NCBI RefSeq assembly: GCF_006542425.1
Contig: NZ_VFID01000011.1
Span: 176,001 to 240,000, forward strand
Reading direction: 5' to 3'
DNA: 64,000 bases
Source: Pseudoxanthomonas sp. z9
GTDB taxonomy: Bacteria > Pseudomonadota > Gammaproteobacteria > Xanthomonadales > Xanthomonadaceae
Of the stretch, positions 1-8,384 are shown piece by piece. The notes beneath the pieces are model-generated. The model saw nothing but the letters and a program-made list of their open reading frames with translations, made no database searches and was not told where the DNA came from. The translations under genes were made by a program, and so were the position numbers. The first letter of the stretch is position 1, and each line of letters starts with the position of its first letter.

Positions 1-647
1 AACACTTCCGGCATCCGCGTGCGTGCCACCACCCGGAACATGTGCCGCAGGACCAGTCGCCCGCCGAAGATGACGATCGCCATCGCGCCGATGGCCTGGA
101 ACACCATGGTCCAGGTCAGGGTCTCGTTCTTGGCTCCGCCCAGCAGCGGAATCGCCGCCAGCAACGGAATCGCCACCAGATCCTGGAACAGCAGGATGGC
201 GAAGCCGAGCCGGCCGTGTTCGCTGGTCAGCTCCTTGCGCTCGGACAGCAGCTGCAGGCTGACCGCGGTCGAGGACAGCGCCAGGCCCAGGCCGATGACC
301 AGCGAGGTTTTCCAGTGGTGTTCGGCCAGCAGGGCGATGCCGCCCAGCGCCAGCGCGGTCAGCAGGACCTGCAGGCCGCCGGCGCCGAACACCGGCTTGC
401 GCATCACCCGCAGGCGCGAGGGCGACAGTTCCAGGCCGATGACGAACAGCATCATCACCACGCCGATTTCCGCCGCATCCAGGATCCGGTCCGCATCCCG
501 GACCAGCGCCATGCCGTCCGGTCCCAGCACCACGCCGGCGACCAGGTAGGCCAGCACCGCGCCGATGCCCAGCCGCTTGAACACCGGTACCGCGATGACC
601 GCGGCCAGCAGAAACACCAACGTCAGTTCCAGGCCGCTACCGTGCAT
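1..647 (-). CDS. CPA2-family cation/proton antiporter, N-terminal part (KefB/KefC-like)
   Basis: This is the start of an inner-membrane antiporter of the monovalent cation:proton antiporter-2 family; the gene runs off the left edge of the window. The reverse strand from 647 reads MHGSGLELTLVFLLAA and continues through alternating hydrophobic helices. It contains VIGLELSPSRLR and GLGLALSSTAVSLQLLSER followed by GRLGFAILLFQDLVAIPLLA, which are the signature stretches of Kef-type transporters. The ATG at 647 is preceded by AGGTGA; a second ATG at 651 hits a stop after four codons. The NAD-binding RCK/TrkA-N domain expected at the C-terminus lies outside the window, so a YbaL/KefB/KefC distinction cannot be made. 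The next genes are divergent. Confidence 0.88.
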   Translation of the reverse strand, partial: MHGSGLELTLVFLLAAVIAVPVFKRLGIGAVLAYLVAGVVLGPDGMALVRDADRILDAAEIGVVMMLFVIGLELSPSRLRVMRKPVFGAGGLQVLLTALALGGIALLAEHHWKTSLVIGLGLALSSTAVSLQLLSERKELTSEHGRLGFAILLFQDLVAIPLLAAIPLLGGAKNETLTWTMVFQAIGAMAIVIFGGRLVLRHMFRVVARTRMPEV

Positions 648-712
648 GCATTCACCTCGGGGTCGAAGGACATTATGCAGGCAGCCCCCGCGACCCGGGC
701 CGGCCGCGGCGA

Positions 713-741
713 TTGAAGCCGGCCACCACCCGCGCTAGGCT
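713..741 (+). promoter_or_regulatory. Promoter of the first TonB-domain gene
   Basis: TTGAAG at 713-718 and TAGGCT at 736-741 are 17 bases apart, a sigma-70-type arrangement, with the start codon 28 bases downstream at 770. The same two hexamers with the same 17-base spacer occur at 3410-3438 in front of the fourth gene of the array. The repetition at two paralogous genes is the main support. Confidence 0.55.
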
Positions 742-769
742 CGGCAGCGGTTCATCCAGGGAGCGGGAG

Positions 770-1567
770 ATGAAGGGGATTTGGGGAATCGCACTGTGGC
801 TGCTGGCCGCCCTGGCCCAGGCACAGACACAGACCGCGGAGCTGCGGATGCCGGTGAACGGGGAAATCGGCATCGACCCGGCGGGTTCCGTATTCGACTA
901 TCGCATCGACTCCGAACTGACGCCCGAGGTCAAGGCGTTGGTGGAGCGTTCGGTCCGACAATGGAAGTTCGAGCCGGTATTGCGTGGCGGAGTCGCCACC
1001 CATGCCAAGGCGCGCGTGCACCTGACCCTGATCGCGCACCAGGTGGACGGCGGATTCCAGCTGAAGGTGGAGGAGGCCCGCTTCTCGGGCTATCGCAAGA
1101 CAGCGCTGATGAATCCGCCACGCTATCCGCCGGAAGCCGCCCGGGCCGGCATCAGTGGCGATGTGCTGGTGGCGGTGCGGGTCGACGCCCAGGGCAAGGT
1201 TGTTGACGCCGCCGCGGTGCAGAGCGCGTGGCCGTACGAGAAGATCAGCGAAAGCGCGATGCGTTACTGGGGCAAGGTACTGGAAAAGGCATCCGTTGAT
1301 GCCGCCCGCAAGTGGCGGTTTGAACCGAGCGATCCCGCGCAATCCGAACCGGCCGATACCACGCTGGTGGTGCCGATCAGTTTTCGGGTGAACGCGCCCC
1401 TGGCCACGGGGGGATGGCGCCAGGAGTCGGCCGGACCCGCCAGGCCCATTCCCTGGCTGGAGCCCGCACAGCAGACCTTTGACGCGTCCGGATTGAAGCA
1501 GGGCGAAGTCCTGGCGCTGGACTACACGGTGAAACTGAAAACGTCCGTGGTGGGGACCGCGCTTTGA
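770..1567 (+). CDS. Secreted protein with TonB C-terminal-like domains (array gene 1)
   Basis: A 265-residue protein with a Sec signal peptide (MKGIWGIALWLLAALAQAQ) and then two lobes that resemble the TonB C-terminal domain. The first ends in the motif RQWKFEP. The second begins with PPRYPPEAARAGISGDV, the typical P-x-YP-x-A-x-x-x-x-x-x-G-x-V entry of the domain, and ends in ARKWRFEP. It has no N-terminal membrane anchor and no proline-rich spacer, so it is not a classical TonB; it should be free in the periplasm. Start at 770 follows GGGAGCGGGAG, almost the same ribosome site as the next gene. First of four same-strand paralogues. The partner and function are unknown; interaction with TonB-dependent receptors is an inference from the domain only. 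Confidence 0.75.
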   Translation: MKGIWGIALWLLAALAQAQTQTAELRMPVNGEIGIDPAGSVFDYRIDSELTPEVKALVERSVRQWKFEPVLRGGVATHAKARVHLTLIAHQVDGGFQLKVEEARFSGYRKTALMNPPRYPPEAARAGISGDVLVAVRVDAQGKVVDAAAVQSAWPYEKISESAMRYWGKVLEKASVDAARKWRFEPSDPAQSEPADTTLVVPISFRVNAPLATGGWRQESAGPARPIPWLEPAQQTFDASGLKQGEVLALDYTVKLKTSVVGTAL

Positions 1568-1623
1568 GCGGTTCCCGGGACCGACACGGAGATCGGTTGA
1601 TGGACGGGAAGAGGGAGCGGGAG

Positions 1624-2382
1624 ATGCAGAAACGGTGTTTGCGTCCGCAATCCAATCGGGTGCTGACGGCAATGCTGTTGATGGCCGGCACCCACGCCGC
1701 GTTGGCGGCGGGTCCCGCGGAAGAGGAGTTGGTCGTATTCCAGACCCGGGCCGCGGTGAGCATCGACGCGATGGGGCGTCCCACGGATATCCAGCTTCCG
1801 GAGCAGCTACCGGAGGCGGTGGCGTCCTTTGTCCGCAACCAGATCACGCAGTGGCGATTCCTCCCGCCTGATGTCGATGGACAGCCGCGCGCAGGCAAGA
1901 CCTTCCTCACATTGGGTGCGTGCGCCGCACCGGTAGCGGATGGCTATCAGTTGGCGATCGACTACAAGGGCGCCGGGCCTGGCGCGCCGCGACCGGACGG
2001 GAGGTCGCCGCCGCCGCAGTACCCGCTCGAAGCGGTGAAGCAACAGGTCGGCGGCAGGGGGCTGGTGCAGTTCCTGGTAGAACCGGATGGCAGCGTCACG
2101 CTGGAAACTGTCGAGTTCAAGCCGGCACGCAGCCAGCGCCTGTTCCAGCAGGCCATCGAGGATTGGGTGGAGCAGCTGCGTTTCATGCCGGAAGAAGTGG
2201 ACGGAAAGCCGGTCCGGACCCGAATGAGGATGCCCTTGCACTTCGAACGCCGCTTGCGCGGGACAGTGGCGGCGAACGCGAAGGCCGACAAGCCCGAGTG
2301 CACCGCACTGATGAAACAGGGCGACGAGCAGCGCCCAGTGGCCTTGGATTCGCCTTTCAGGCGGCTGGAAGGAGGAGGCTGA
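1624..2382 (+). CDS. Secreted protein with TonB C-terminal-like domains (array gene 2)
   Basis: A 252-residue paralogue with a signal peptide ending in HAALAAG. The first lobe reads AVSIDAMGRPTDIQ through ITQWRFLPPDVDG; the second reads PPPQYPLEAVKQQVGGRG through QLRFMPEEVDG. It is the most divergent of the four, has a single cysteine in the lobe linker (LGACAAP) and another near the C-terminus, and lacks the GPRQSxPWM tail of genes 3 and 4. Start at 1624 chosen over the in-frame ATG at 1600 because it follows GGGAGCGGGAG and leaves a clean signal peptide. It lies 56 bases after gene 1 and probably shares its transcript. Confidence 0.7.
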   Translation: MQKRCLRPQSNRVLTAMLLMAGTHAALAAGPAEEELVVFQTRAAVSIDAMGRPTDIQLPEQLPEAVASFVRNQITQWRFLPPDVDGQPRAGKTFLTLGACAAPVADGYQLAIDYKGAGPGAPRPDGRSPPPQYPLEAVKQQVGGRGLVQFLVEPDGSVTLETVEFKPARSQRLFQQAIEDWVEQLRFMPEEVDGKPVRTRMRMPLHFERRLRGTVAANAKADKPECTALMKQGDEQRPVALDSPFRRLEGGG

Positions 2383-2441
2383 GTCGTCATGGTGGATATG
2401 CAGGCGTTCCGGTGTCGGACGAATAGCGGAGGAGCAACGTC

Positions 2442-3323
2442 ATGATCATGGAAATGCGCGGAATGGGCCGATGGCTGGCGATCGCATTGCTGCTCGGTAT
2501 CGCCTGCGCGGCGGTTGCCGGTATCAAGGAAGTCCGCGCGCAGGTCGAGGCCAGCATGCTGGTGACCGGCGTGGTCATCATCGAGCCGGACGGCACGGTG
2601 GCGGAACTGGATCTCGATCAACGCGAGAAACTGCCATCGGCCGTGGCCGATCTGATCGACAAGGCCGCCATGAGCTGGAAGTTCGAACCGATCCTGGTCG
2701 ATGGCGTCGCGCGCCGCGGCAAGGCGCGGATGAGCTTGCGGGTGGTGGCCAACAAGTTGCCGAATGGCGACTTCCAGGTGGCGCTGCGCGGTGGCCATTT
2801 CGGCGACGAGGCGATCAGTCCGGAAGAGCGCCAGAAGCGCAATGACTCCGTGCGGAGCGTCAAGCTCTTGCCGCCCGCCTATCCGGGAGGCGCGGCGCGC
2901 GCGGGCGCACAGGGCACCGTGTATCTGGTGGTGAAGGTGGCGCGCGATGGCACGGTTGCGGATGTGATCGCCGAACAGGTCAATCTGGGCTTTGTCGGCA
3001 ACGAGCGATTGATGCAGCAGGCCCGTGACGCGTTCTCCGAGTCGGCCCTGGCGGTGGCGAAGAAATGGATCTTCCGGCCGCCAACGGAAGGAGCGGAGGC
3101 AGCGGCGCCGTTCTGGCTGGTGCGGGTGCCCGTGGATTACAAGATGCCCGGGAAGAAAGCGCCGGGCTACGGCCGGTGGGAGGTCTATGTTCCGGGCCCC
3201 CGCCAGAGTGCGCCGTGGATGCAATCGGAGCATGGCGAGGACGACGCTCCGGACGCCATGGTGGCCGGCGGCGTCTACGAGATCGGCAAGGGCCGGCGCC
3301 TGCTCACGCCGCTGTCGGGCTGA
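2442..3323 (+). CDS. Secreted protein with TonB C-terminal-like domains (array gene 3)
   Basis: A 293-residue secreted paralogue (hydrophobic signal WLAIALLLGIACAAVAG). Lobe 1 carries GVVIIEPDGTVAELDLDQ and ends SWKFEP; lobe 2 carries PPAYPGGAARAGAQGTVYLV and ends KKWIFRPP. A C-terminal tail (GPRQSAPWMQS, then YEIGKGRRLLTPLSG) is shared with gene 4. By eye the two proteins are about two thirds identical along the whole length, so they arose by a fairly recent tandem duplication. GGAGGAG lies just before the start at 2442. Periplasmic role unknown; family databases would probably label it energy transducer TonB, but no membrane anchor is present. Confidence 0.75.
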   Translation: MIMEMRGMGRWLAIALLLGIACAAVAGIKEVRAQVEASMLVTGVVIIEPDGTVAELDLDQREKLPSAVADLIDKAAMSWKFEPILVDGVARRGKARMSLRVVANKLPNGDFQVALRGGHFGDEAISPEERQKRNDSVRSVKLLPPAYPGGAARAGAQGTVYLVVKVARDGTVADVIAEQVNLGFVGNERLMQQARDAFSESALAVAKKWIFRPPTEGAEAAAPFWLVRVPVDYKMPGKKAPGYGRWEVYVPGPRQSAPWMQSEHGEDDAPDAMVAGGVYEIGKGRRLLTPLSG

Positions 3324-3409
3324 GTGTTGCCTGGCCTTGGACGCGGAGATGCTCCGTTAGCCGGGGCGTTCGCGCAATTTCCCGTGACCTGCGGGAATGT
3401 CAATGTTAA

Positions 3410-3438
3410 TTGAAGGCGGTTTCCTCGCCCGCTAGGCT
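3410..3438 (+). promoter_or_regulatory. Promoter of the fourth TonB-domain gene
   Basis: TTGAAG at 3410-3415, 17 bases, then TAGGCT at 3433-3438, followed by the start codon at 3467. Both hexamers and the spacing equal those at 713-741, and the bases around the -10 box (CGCTAGGCTCG) also match. This gives gene 4 its own promoter in addition to any read-through from genes 1 to 3. Confidence 0.55.
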
Positions 3439-3466
3439 CGATGGCGGATCATTCGAGGAACTTGCG

Positions 3467-4345
3467 ATGAAAGGAACATTGGCAATCGCGCGCGCTTGCC
3501 TGTGCGTCGCGGCACTGCTGATCAGCGGCGCTGCCAGTGCGGCGTTGAGCATCAAGGAGATCAGGAAGCAGACCGAGGCCAGCATGCTGGTGACCGGCTG
3601 GGTGATCATTGAAGCCGACGGCACGGTTGGCCGGCTCGATATCGATCAGCGGGAGAAGTTGCCGAAAGCGGTTGCGGAGTTGATCGAGAAGGCCTCGGGC
3701 AGTTGGAGGTTCGAACCGGTCGTGATTGATGGCCATCCTCGGCGTGGCAAGGCGAGGATGAGCTTGCGGGTGGTGGCCAACCGGCTCGAGGATGGCAACT
3801 ACCGGGTGGCGCTGACCGGTGGCCACTTTGGTGACGAAGCGGATCCGGAAAAGCTCCGGCAGCGCGCTGACTCGGTTCGCTCCCTTCAGATGACGCCACC
3901 GCGTTTTCCGGAGAATGCCGTGCGCATGGGCGCGCGCGGCAGCGTGTACCTGGTGATCAAGGTGGAGCGGGACGGTTCGGTCGGCGACGTGCTTGCCGAG
4001 CAGGTCAACCTGGGTACTGTCGGCAACGAACGCCAGATGCAGCAGATGCGCAAATGGCTTTCGGAAGCGGCGTCGACGGCGGCCAGGCGCTGGCGATTCC
4101 AGCCGCCCACCGAAGGCGACACCGCCAACGCCCCGTTCTGGCAGGTTCGCGTACCGGTGGATTTCCTCTTCCGGGGCGAAAAGATGCCCGATTACGGCGA
4201 ATGGCGCGCGTACATTCCCGGGCCTCGCCAGAGCGTGCCCTGGATGGAATCGCAGGACGATGCGTGCGTGCCGGATGCGCTGGTGGCCGGGGAGGTGTAC
4301 GAGATCGGCAAGGGCCGGCGCCTGCTCACGCCGCTGTCGGGCTGA
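3467..4345 (+). CDS. Secreted protein with TonB C-terminal-like domains (array gene 4)
   Basis: A 292-residue close paralogue of the gene before it. Signal peptide MKGTLAIARACLCVAALLI up to ASAA; then lobe 1 (VIIEADGTVGRLDIDQ, SWRFEP) and lobe 2 (PPRFPENAVRMGARGSVYLV, RRWRFQPP), with the same C-terminal tail. The last 45 or so bases of genes 3 and 4 are identical, more alike than the rest, which suggests recent duplication or gene conversion. It is preceded by a copy of the promoter of gene 1. Function unknown; the double-lobe form without anchor suggests a soluble periplasmic binding partner rather than an energy transducer. Confidence 0.75.
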   Translation: MKGTLAIARACLCVAALLISGAASAALSIKEIRKQTEASMLVTGWVIIEADGTVGRLDIDQREKLPKAVAELIEKASGSWRFEPVVIDGHPRRGKARMSLRVVANRLEDGNYRVALTGGHFGDEADPEKLRQRADSVRSLQMTPPRFPENAVRMGARGSVYLVIKVERDGSVGDVLAEQVNLGTVGNERQMQQMRKWLSEAASTAARRWRFQPPTEGDTANAPFWQVRVPVDFLFRGEKMPDYGEWRAYIPGPRQSVPWMESQDDACVPDALVAGEVYEIGKGRRLLTPLSG

Positions 4346-4358
4346 GGTAAGCAGGTAC

Positions 4359-4385
4359 GGAACGCCCGCATTACGGGGGCGTTCC
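4359..4385. terminator. Hairpin between convergent genes
   Basis: Nine-base arms GGAACGCCC and GGGCGTTCC enclose a nine-base loop in the 62-base gap between the end of the TonB-domain array and the end of the cyclase gene. There is no clear T run on either side, so termination by this hairpin alone is uncertain. Confidence 0.4.
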
Positions 4386-4407
4386 GGTAACGCCGGTACG
4401 CGCGCGA

Positions 4408-5406
4408 CTATCGCAACGGCAGTGCGATCGGTCGCAACGGCGCCGCGTCGCCACCCCGGATCTTCAGCGGACCGCCGATGAAGGCGAACTCGTAGACCTT
4501 GTCGCGCGACAACTCGTCCAGGGCGATCAGCTCGATGATCGGCACGCCCTGCTCGGCCAGCAGGTAGGTGTGCAGCGGAACGTAGGCGTCAGGTTCCTGC
4601 GAGGGAAAGGTCTCGAAGCTCAGGTTGTCGGCGCCGACCACCATCGCCCCGCTATCCTCGACCAGGTAGCGCGCCGCGTCCAGGCTCATGCCTGGAGGAT
4701 TGGCCATATAGGCGCCCGGCTGGTCGAACAGGCGCATCCGGCCAGTGCGGATCAGCACGACGTCGCCGCGTTGCAGCTTCACCTTCTGCTTCGCCAGCGC
4801 CGCCTGCAAATCCGCGCGGGTGATGCGGTACTGATCCGGCAGCATCTCCACGCCCTTGGCGGCGGCGACGTCGACCAGCACGCCGCGCGCGATCAGATTC
4901 GGGAATTTCTCGATGCCGGCCTTGCGCCAGCCACGATCGCCCAGGTGTTCGTCGGCGCTGAAGCCATTCCAGATCCGCCCGTGCAGGCCGAAATGGTTGA
5001 GCGCGTCGATGTGGGTGCCGGTATGGCTGTACATCGAGAATGCGGTGCCGGTGTAGCTGGTGCTGGCGTTGAGCGCATCGCCCACGCCCATCGGATCGTC
5101 GACGGCGGTGCCGCGCGGCGTGTGGGTCATCCAGAACTGGTAGTGCGGATCGCCCGCGCCCTGCCAGCTGGGCATGCCGATGTAGTAGTCGGTCGCCAGG
5201 TCGTAGGCGCGGCGGCCATCGACGCGCGACAGGATCGCGGCGCGCGACTCGGGCGTGATCAGGTTGAGACGGCCGATTTCGTCGCCGGGGCCCCAGGGGC
5301 TGGTGCCGACCTCGCCGGCATGGCCGGTCGCGGCGGCGGACAGGGAAGCGGCCAGCAGCGCGGACAGGGCCAGACGACGCAGGGGATGGGGAAGGGAAGC
5401 ACTCAT
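4408..5406 (-). CDS. Secreted cyclase-family hydrolase (kynurenine formamidase-like)
   Basis: A 332-residue protein of the cyclase family (PF04199), metal-dependent hydrolases that include bacterial kynurenine formamidase and isatin hydrolase. The metal site is plain: SHTGTHIDALNHF gives the HxGTHxDxxxH motif. The N-terminus has a signal peptide (ALSALLAASLSAAATGHAG), so the enzyme acts outside the cytoplasm, unlike KynB. At about 330 residues it belongs to the longer group of these enzymes. Start at 5406 follows AAGGATTCC and leaves a proper signal peptide; longer upstream readings run into the LysR gene in another frame. The substrate cannot be read from the sequence. The LysR gene upstream on the same strand may control it. 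Confidence 0.78.
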   Translation of the reverse strand: MSASLPHPLRRLALSALLAASLSAAATGHAGEVGTSPWGPGDEIGRLNLITPESRAAILSRVDGRRAYDLATDYYIGMPSWQGAGDPHYQFWMTHTPRGTAVDDPMGVGDALNASTSYTGTAFSMYSHTGTHIDALNHFGLHGRIWNGFSADEHLGDRGWRKAGIEKFPNLIARGVLVDVAAAKGVEMLPDQYRITRADLQAALAKQKVKLQRGDVVLIRTGRMRLFDQPGAYMANPPGMSLDAARYLVEDSGAMVVGADNLSFETFPSQEPDAYVPLHTYLLAEQGVPIIELIALDELSRDKVYEFAFIGGPLKIRGGDAAPLRPIALPLR

Positions 5407-5524
5407 GTTGCGGGAATCCTTGTGGAGGGGGCGCCTGTACAGCAGGCGGCCCGGGGATTCCCAGCTTGAGCGCGTGGCTGGCGGTGAAAAATGCCCCGCG
5501 CGTGCGGACAGTTTTCGCTGCCGG

Positions 5525-6433
5525 TTACGAATCGCTCGCCAGCAGGGGTGGAAGCGCCTGGGCGAGGAAATCGACGAAGACCTGCACCTTGGGCGGCAGG
5601 TGCCGCGTGGTGGGATAGATCGCATACACCTGCCGGGACGGATAACCGCAGGCCGGCAGGACGCGCCGCAGTCGGCCGTCGGCGATGGCCGGTGCGGCCA
5701 GGAACGAAGGCAGCGCGCCGATGCCAAGGCCCGCGCACAACAGATCACGCAGCATCAGGCTGTTGTTGACGACGGTGCGCGCCGGCGGCAGCGCCACCCG
5801 CGTCGTTCCTTCGGGGCCCTGCAATTGCCAGCTGTCGGGCGTGTCGGCCAGCGCATAGGCGAGCACATCGTGTTCCTGCAGATCGGAAGGCGCACCTGGC
5901 ACGCCGCGCCGCTGCAGATAGTCCGGCGAAGCGCACAGCATCTGCTGGACCGTGCCGAGCCGGCGCGCGATCAGCGAGGAATCCTCCAGCGTGCTGCGCA
6001 CGCGCAGGGACACATCGAAGCCGGTGCCGATCACGTCGAGCACACGATCGTCCAGCGCCAGATCCAACTTCAGCCGCGGATGCCGGGCCAGGAAATCCCC
6101 GAGCAGCGGCGACAGCACGGCCAGGCCGAACGAGGTCGGTGCGTTGACCCGCAGGCGTCCCTCGACCTGCCCGACCTGCGCGCGCAACGCGTGCTCGACC
6201 CGATCCATTTCGTCCAGCAGCCGGCTGCATTCGGCGAAGTAGACCTGCCCGGCGTCGGTCAGGCTCATCCGGCGGGTGGTCCGCTGCAGCAGCACCGCGC
6301 CCAGGTGTTCCTCCAGTTGCCGGATCTGCTTGCTCAGGCCGGCCGCGGACGCGCCCAGATCCTCGGCGGCGCGGGCGAAGCCGCCCAGTTCGACAACCCG
6401 CCGGAAGGCGCGCATCGCGTTGAGTTGATCCAT
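5525..6433 (-). CDS. LysR-family transcriptional regulator
   Basis: A 302-residue LysR regulator. The winged-helix DNA-binding domain is at residues 1-60 (MDQLNAMRAFRRVVELGGF, then LSKQIRQLEEHLGAVLLQRTT), followed by the substrate-binding domain (LRVNAPTSFGLAVLSPLL onward). The N-terminus with DQLNAMRAF and the TTRRMSLTDAG wing are typical of the large DmlR/YhjC-like group. It sits 118 bases upstream of the cyclase gene in the same direction, so the two may be one unit. The inducer is unknown. Confidence 0.85.
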   Translation of the reverse strand: MDQLNAMRAFRRVVELGGFARAAEDLGASAAGLSKQIRQLEEHLGAVLLQRTTRRMSLTDAGQVYFAECSRLLDEMDRVEHALRAQVGQVEGRLRVNAPTSFGLAVLSPLLGDFLARHPRLKLDLALDDRVLDVIGTGFDVSLRVRSTLEDSSLIARRLGTVQQMLCASPDYLQRRGVPGAPSDLQEHDVLAYALADTPDSWQLQGPEGTTRVALPPARTVVNNSLMLRDLLCAGLGIGALPSFLAAPAIADGRLRRVLPACGYPSRQVYAIYPTTRHLPPKVQVFVDFLAQALPPLLASDS

Positions 6434-6462
6434 GGCGGTATCGGGAGAGGAGGCTGGAAATG

Positions 6463-6488
6463 AAAACGCCGGCGTGGGCCGGCGTTTT
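6463..6488 (-). terminator. Intrinsic terminator downstream of rho
   Basis: Ten-base arms AAAACGCCGG and CCGGCGTTTT with a six-base loop lie 16 bases past the rho stop codon and just before the LysR gene. The ends supply a short U run on the minus strand, so transcription of trxA-rho is likely to stop here. Confidence 0.7.
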
Positions 6489-6503
6489 CGTCTTGCTGGG
6501 GGT

Positions 6504-8192
6504 TCAGCGCTTCATCGAAGCGAAGAACTCGTCGTTGGACTTGGTGTTCTTCATCTTGTCCAGCAGGAATTCCATCGCGGCGATTTCGTCCATCGGATGG
6601 AGCAGCTTGCGCAGGATCCAGATCTTCTGCAGCAGTTCCGGCTCGATCAGCAGGTCCTCACGGCGGGTGCCGGAGCGGTTGATGTCGATGGCCGGGTAGA
6701 CGCGCTTCTCGGTGATGCGGCGGTTCAGGTGCACTTCGCTGTTGCCGGTGCCCTTGAACTCTTCGTAGATCACCTCGTCCATCTTGCTGCCGGTTTCGAC
6801 CAGCGCGGTGGCGATGATGGTCAGCGAGCCGCCTTCCTCGACGTTGCGCGCGGCGCCGAAGAAGCGCTTCGGACGGTGCAGGGCGTTGGCGTCCACGCCG
6901 CCGGTCAGCACCTTGCCGGAGCTGGGCACGACGTTGTTGTAGGCGCGGGCCAGGCGGGTGATCGAGTCGAGCATGATCACCACGTCCTTCTTGTGCTCGA
7001 CCAGGCGCTTGGCGCGCTCGATCACCATCTCGGCGACCTGCACGTGGCGGGCGGCGGGCTCGTCGAAGGTCGACGACACCACTTCACCGCGGACGGTGCG
7101 CTGCATCTCGGTGACTTCTTCCGGACGCTCGTCCACCAGCAGCACGATCAGGTGCACGTCCGGGTGGTTGGTGGTGATGGCGGTGGCGATCTGCTGCATC
7201 ATGATCGTCTTGCCGGCCTTGGGCGGCGACACGATCAGCGCGCGCTGGCCCTTGCCCTGCGGCGCCATCAGGTCGAGGATGCGGCCGGCGATGTCCTCCG
7301 ACGAACCGTTGCCGCGCTCCAGGGTGAAGCGGCGACGCGGGAACAACGGGGTCAGGTTCTCGAACAGCACCTTGTTCTTCGACGCTTCCAGCGGCTCGCC
7401 GTTGATGGTGTCGATGGTCGACAGCGCGAAGTAGCGCTCGCCATCCTTCGGGAAGCGGATGCGGCCGGACAGGTGGTCGCCGGTGCGCAGGTTGAAGCGG
7501 CGGATCTGGCTGGGGCTGATGTAGACGTCGTCCGGGCCGGCCAGGTAGCTGGCCTCGGCCGCGCGCAGGAAGCCGAAGCCGTCCGGCAGGATTTCCAGCA
7601 CGCCGTCGGCGGCCACGCCTTCGCCGTGGCGGGTCAGCACCTTCAGCAGGGCGAAGATGACGTCCTGTTTGCGGGCGCGGGCCACGCCTTCCTGGATGTT
7701 CAGCTGCTCGGCGATTTCCAGCAGCTTGGGCGCCGGCATGCGCTTGAGGTCGCCCAGCGAGTACTGCGGGAAGCCTTCCGGGACGCTCGGCATCTGGCGC
7801 GGGACGTAATTCTCGTTGCCGCCGTTGCCGTCGCCGGGCATGCCGTCGTTGTAGCGGTCGCGGCCGCGCTCGCGGTCACGGCGGTTACGGAAGCGGTCGC
7901 GGCGGTTGTTGTTGTTGAAGCGGTTGCCGTCGCGCTGGTCGCGCGGCTCGCCATCCCCCTGGCCCTGCTGCTGGCCGCCGCCGGTGTCGGCGGCGCCTTC
8001 CGGCTGGATGGGCGCGGCGGCGCGCGGCGCTTCGACGGCAGGAGCCGGAGCGGGCGGCGGGGGCGGCGCGGCGGGGGCCGGCGCTTCGGCCGGAGGAGCC
8101 GCGCTGGCGGCTTCGGGGGCGGATTTGGCGACGCGCGGCTTACGCACGCGCTTCTCGGCGGGGGCGCCGGTTTCGTTGCTGCTGTCGGACAA
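6504..8192 (-). CDS. rho: Transcription termination factor Rho, with long N-terminal extension
   Basis: Rho is the hexameric RNA helicase that ends transcription. The C-terminal 410 or so residues match the family: the cold-shock RNA-binding part ([40 protein letters not shown]), the P-loop [11 protein letters not shown], and the Q/R loops ([29 protein letters not shown]). It is 562 residues, against 419 in E. coli. The additional 140 at the N-terminus are first Ala/Pro-rich and then Arg/Asn/Asp-rich ([20 protein letters not shown]), likely disordered and RNA-binding. The chosen start is TTG at 8192, since GAGGA precedes it and the protein then reads MSDSSNETG. It is in the order trxA-rho, as in most gammaproteobacteria. 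Confidence 0.96.
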   Translation of the reverse strand: MSDSSNETGAPAEKRVRKPRVAKSAPEAASAAPPAEAPAPAAPPPPPAPAPAVEAPRAAAPIQPEGAADTGGGQQQGQGDGEPRDQRDGNRFNNNNRRDRFRNRRDRERGRDRYNDGMPGDGNGGNENYVPRQMPSVPEGFPQYSLGDLKRMPAPKLLEIAEQLNIQEGVARARKQDVIFALLKVLTRHGEGVAADGVLEILPDGFGFLRAAEASYLAGPDDVYISPSQIRRFNLRTGDHLSGRIRFPKDGERYFALSTIDTINGEPLEASKNKVLFENLTPLFPRRRFTLERGNGSSEDIAGRILDLMAPQGKGQRALIVSPPKAGKTIMMQQIATAITTNHPDVHLIVLLVDERPEEVTEMQRTVRGEVVSSTFDEPAARHVQVAEMVIERAKRLVEHKKDVVIMLDSITRLARAYNNVVPSSGKVLTGGVDANALHRPKRFFGAARNVEEGGSLTIIATALVETGSKMDEVIYEEFKGTGNSEVHLNRRITEKRVYPAIDINRSGTRREDLLIEPELLQKIWILRKLLHPMDEIAAMEFLLDKMKNTKSNDEFFASMKR

Positions 8193-8384
8193 AGTGCGAT
8201 TCCTCGCTATGGCGAGCGCCGGCTCGAACGCGCGGCGGCGGGTGAAGGAGTGTGGGTGACTCAGAAGGGTGCGGCGCAGAAAAGGCGCCGGATGTGCGGA
8301 CACTAGCACCGCGCTGCGGCGACGGCAAGCGCCGGGCCGCAGCGGGTTCGCACGGGTTCAGCCGGGGCGCCCGGCCGGACCGGC

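Noticed and set aside
6432..8306. 624-codon open frame opposite rho
   Set aside because: Shadow frame in high-GC DNA; Val/Ala/His-rich without motifs, while rho on the other strand is unmistakable.
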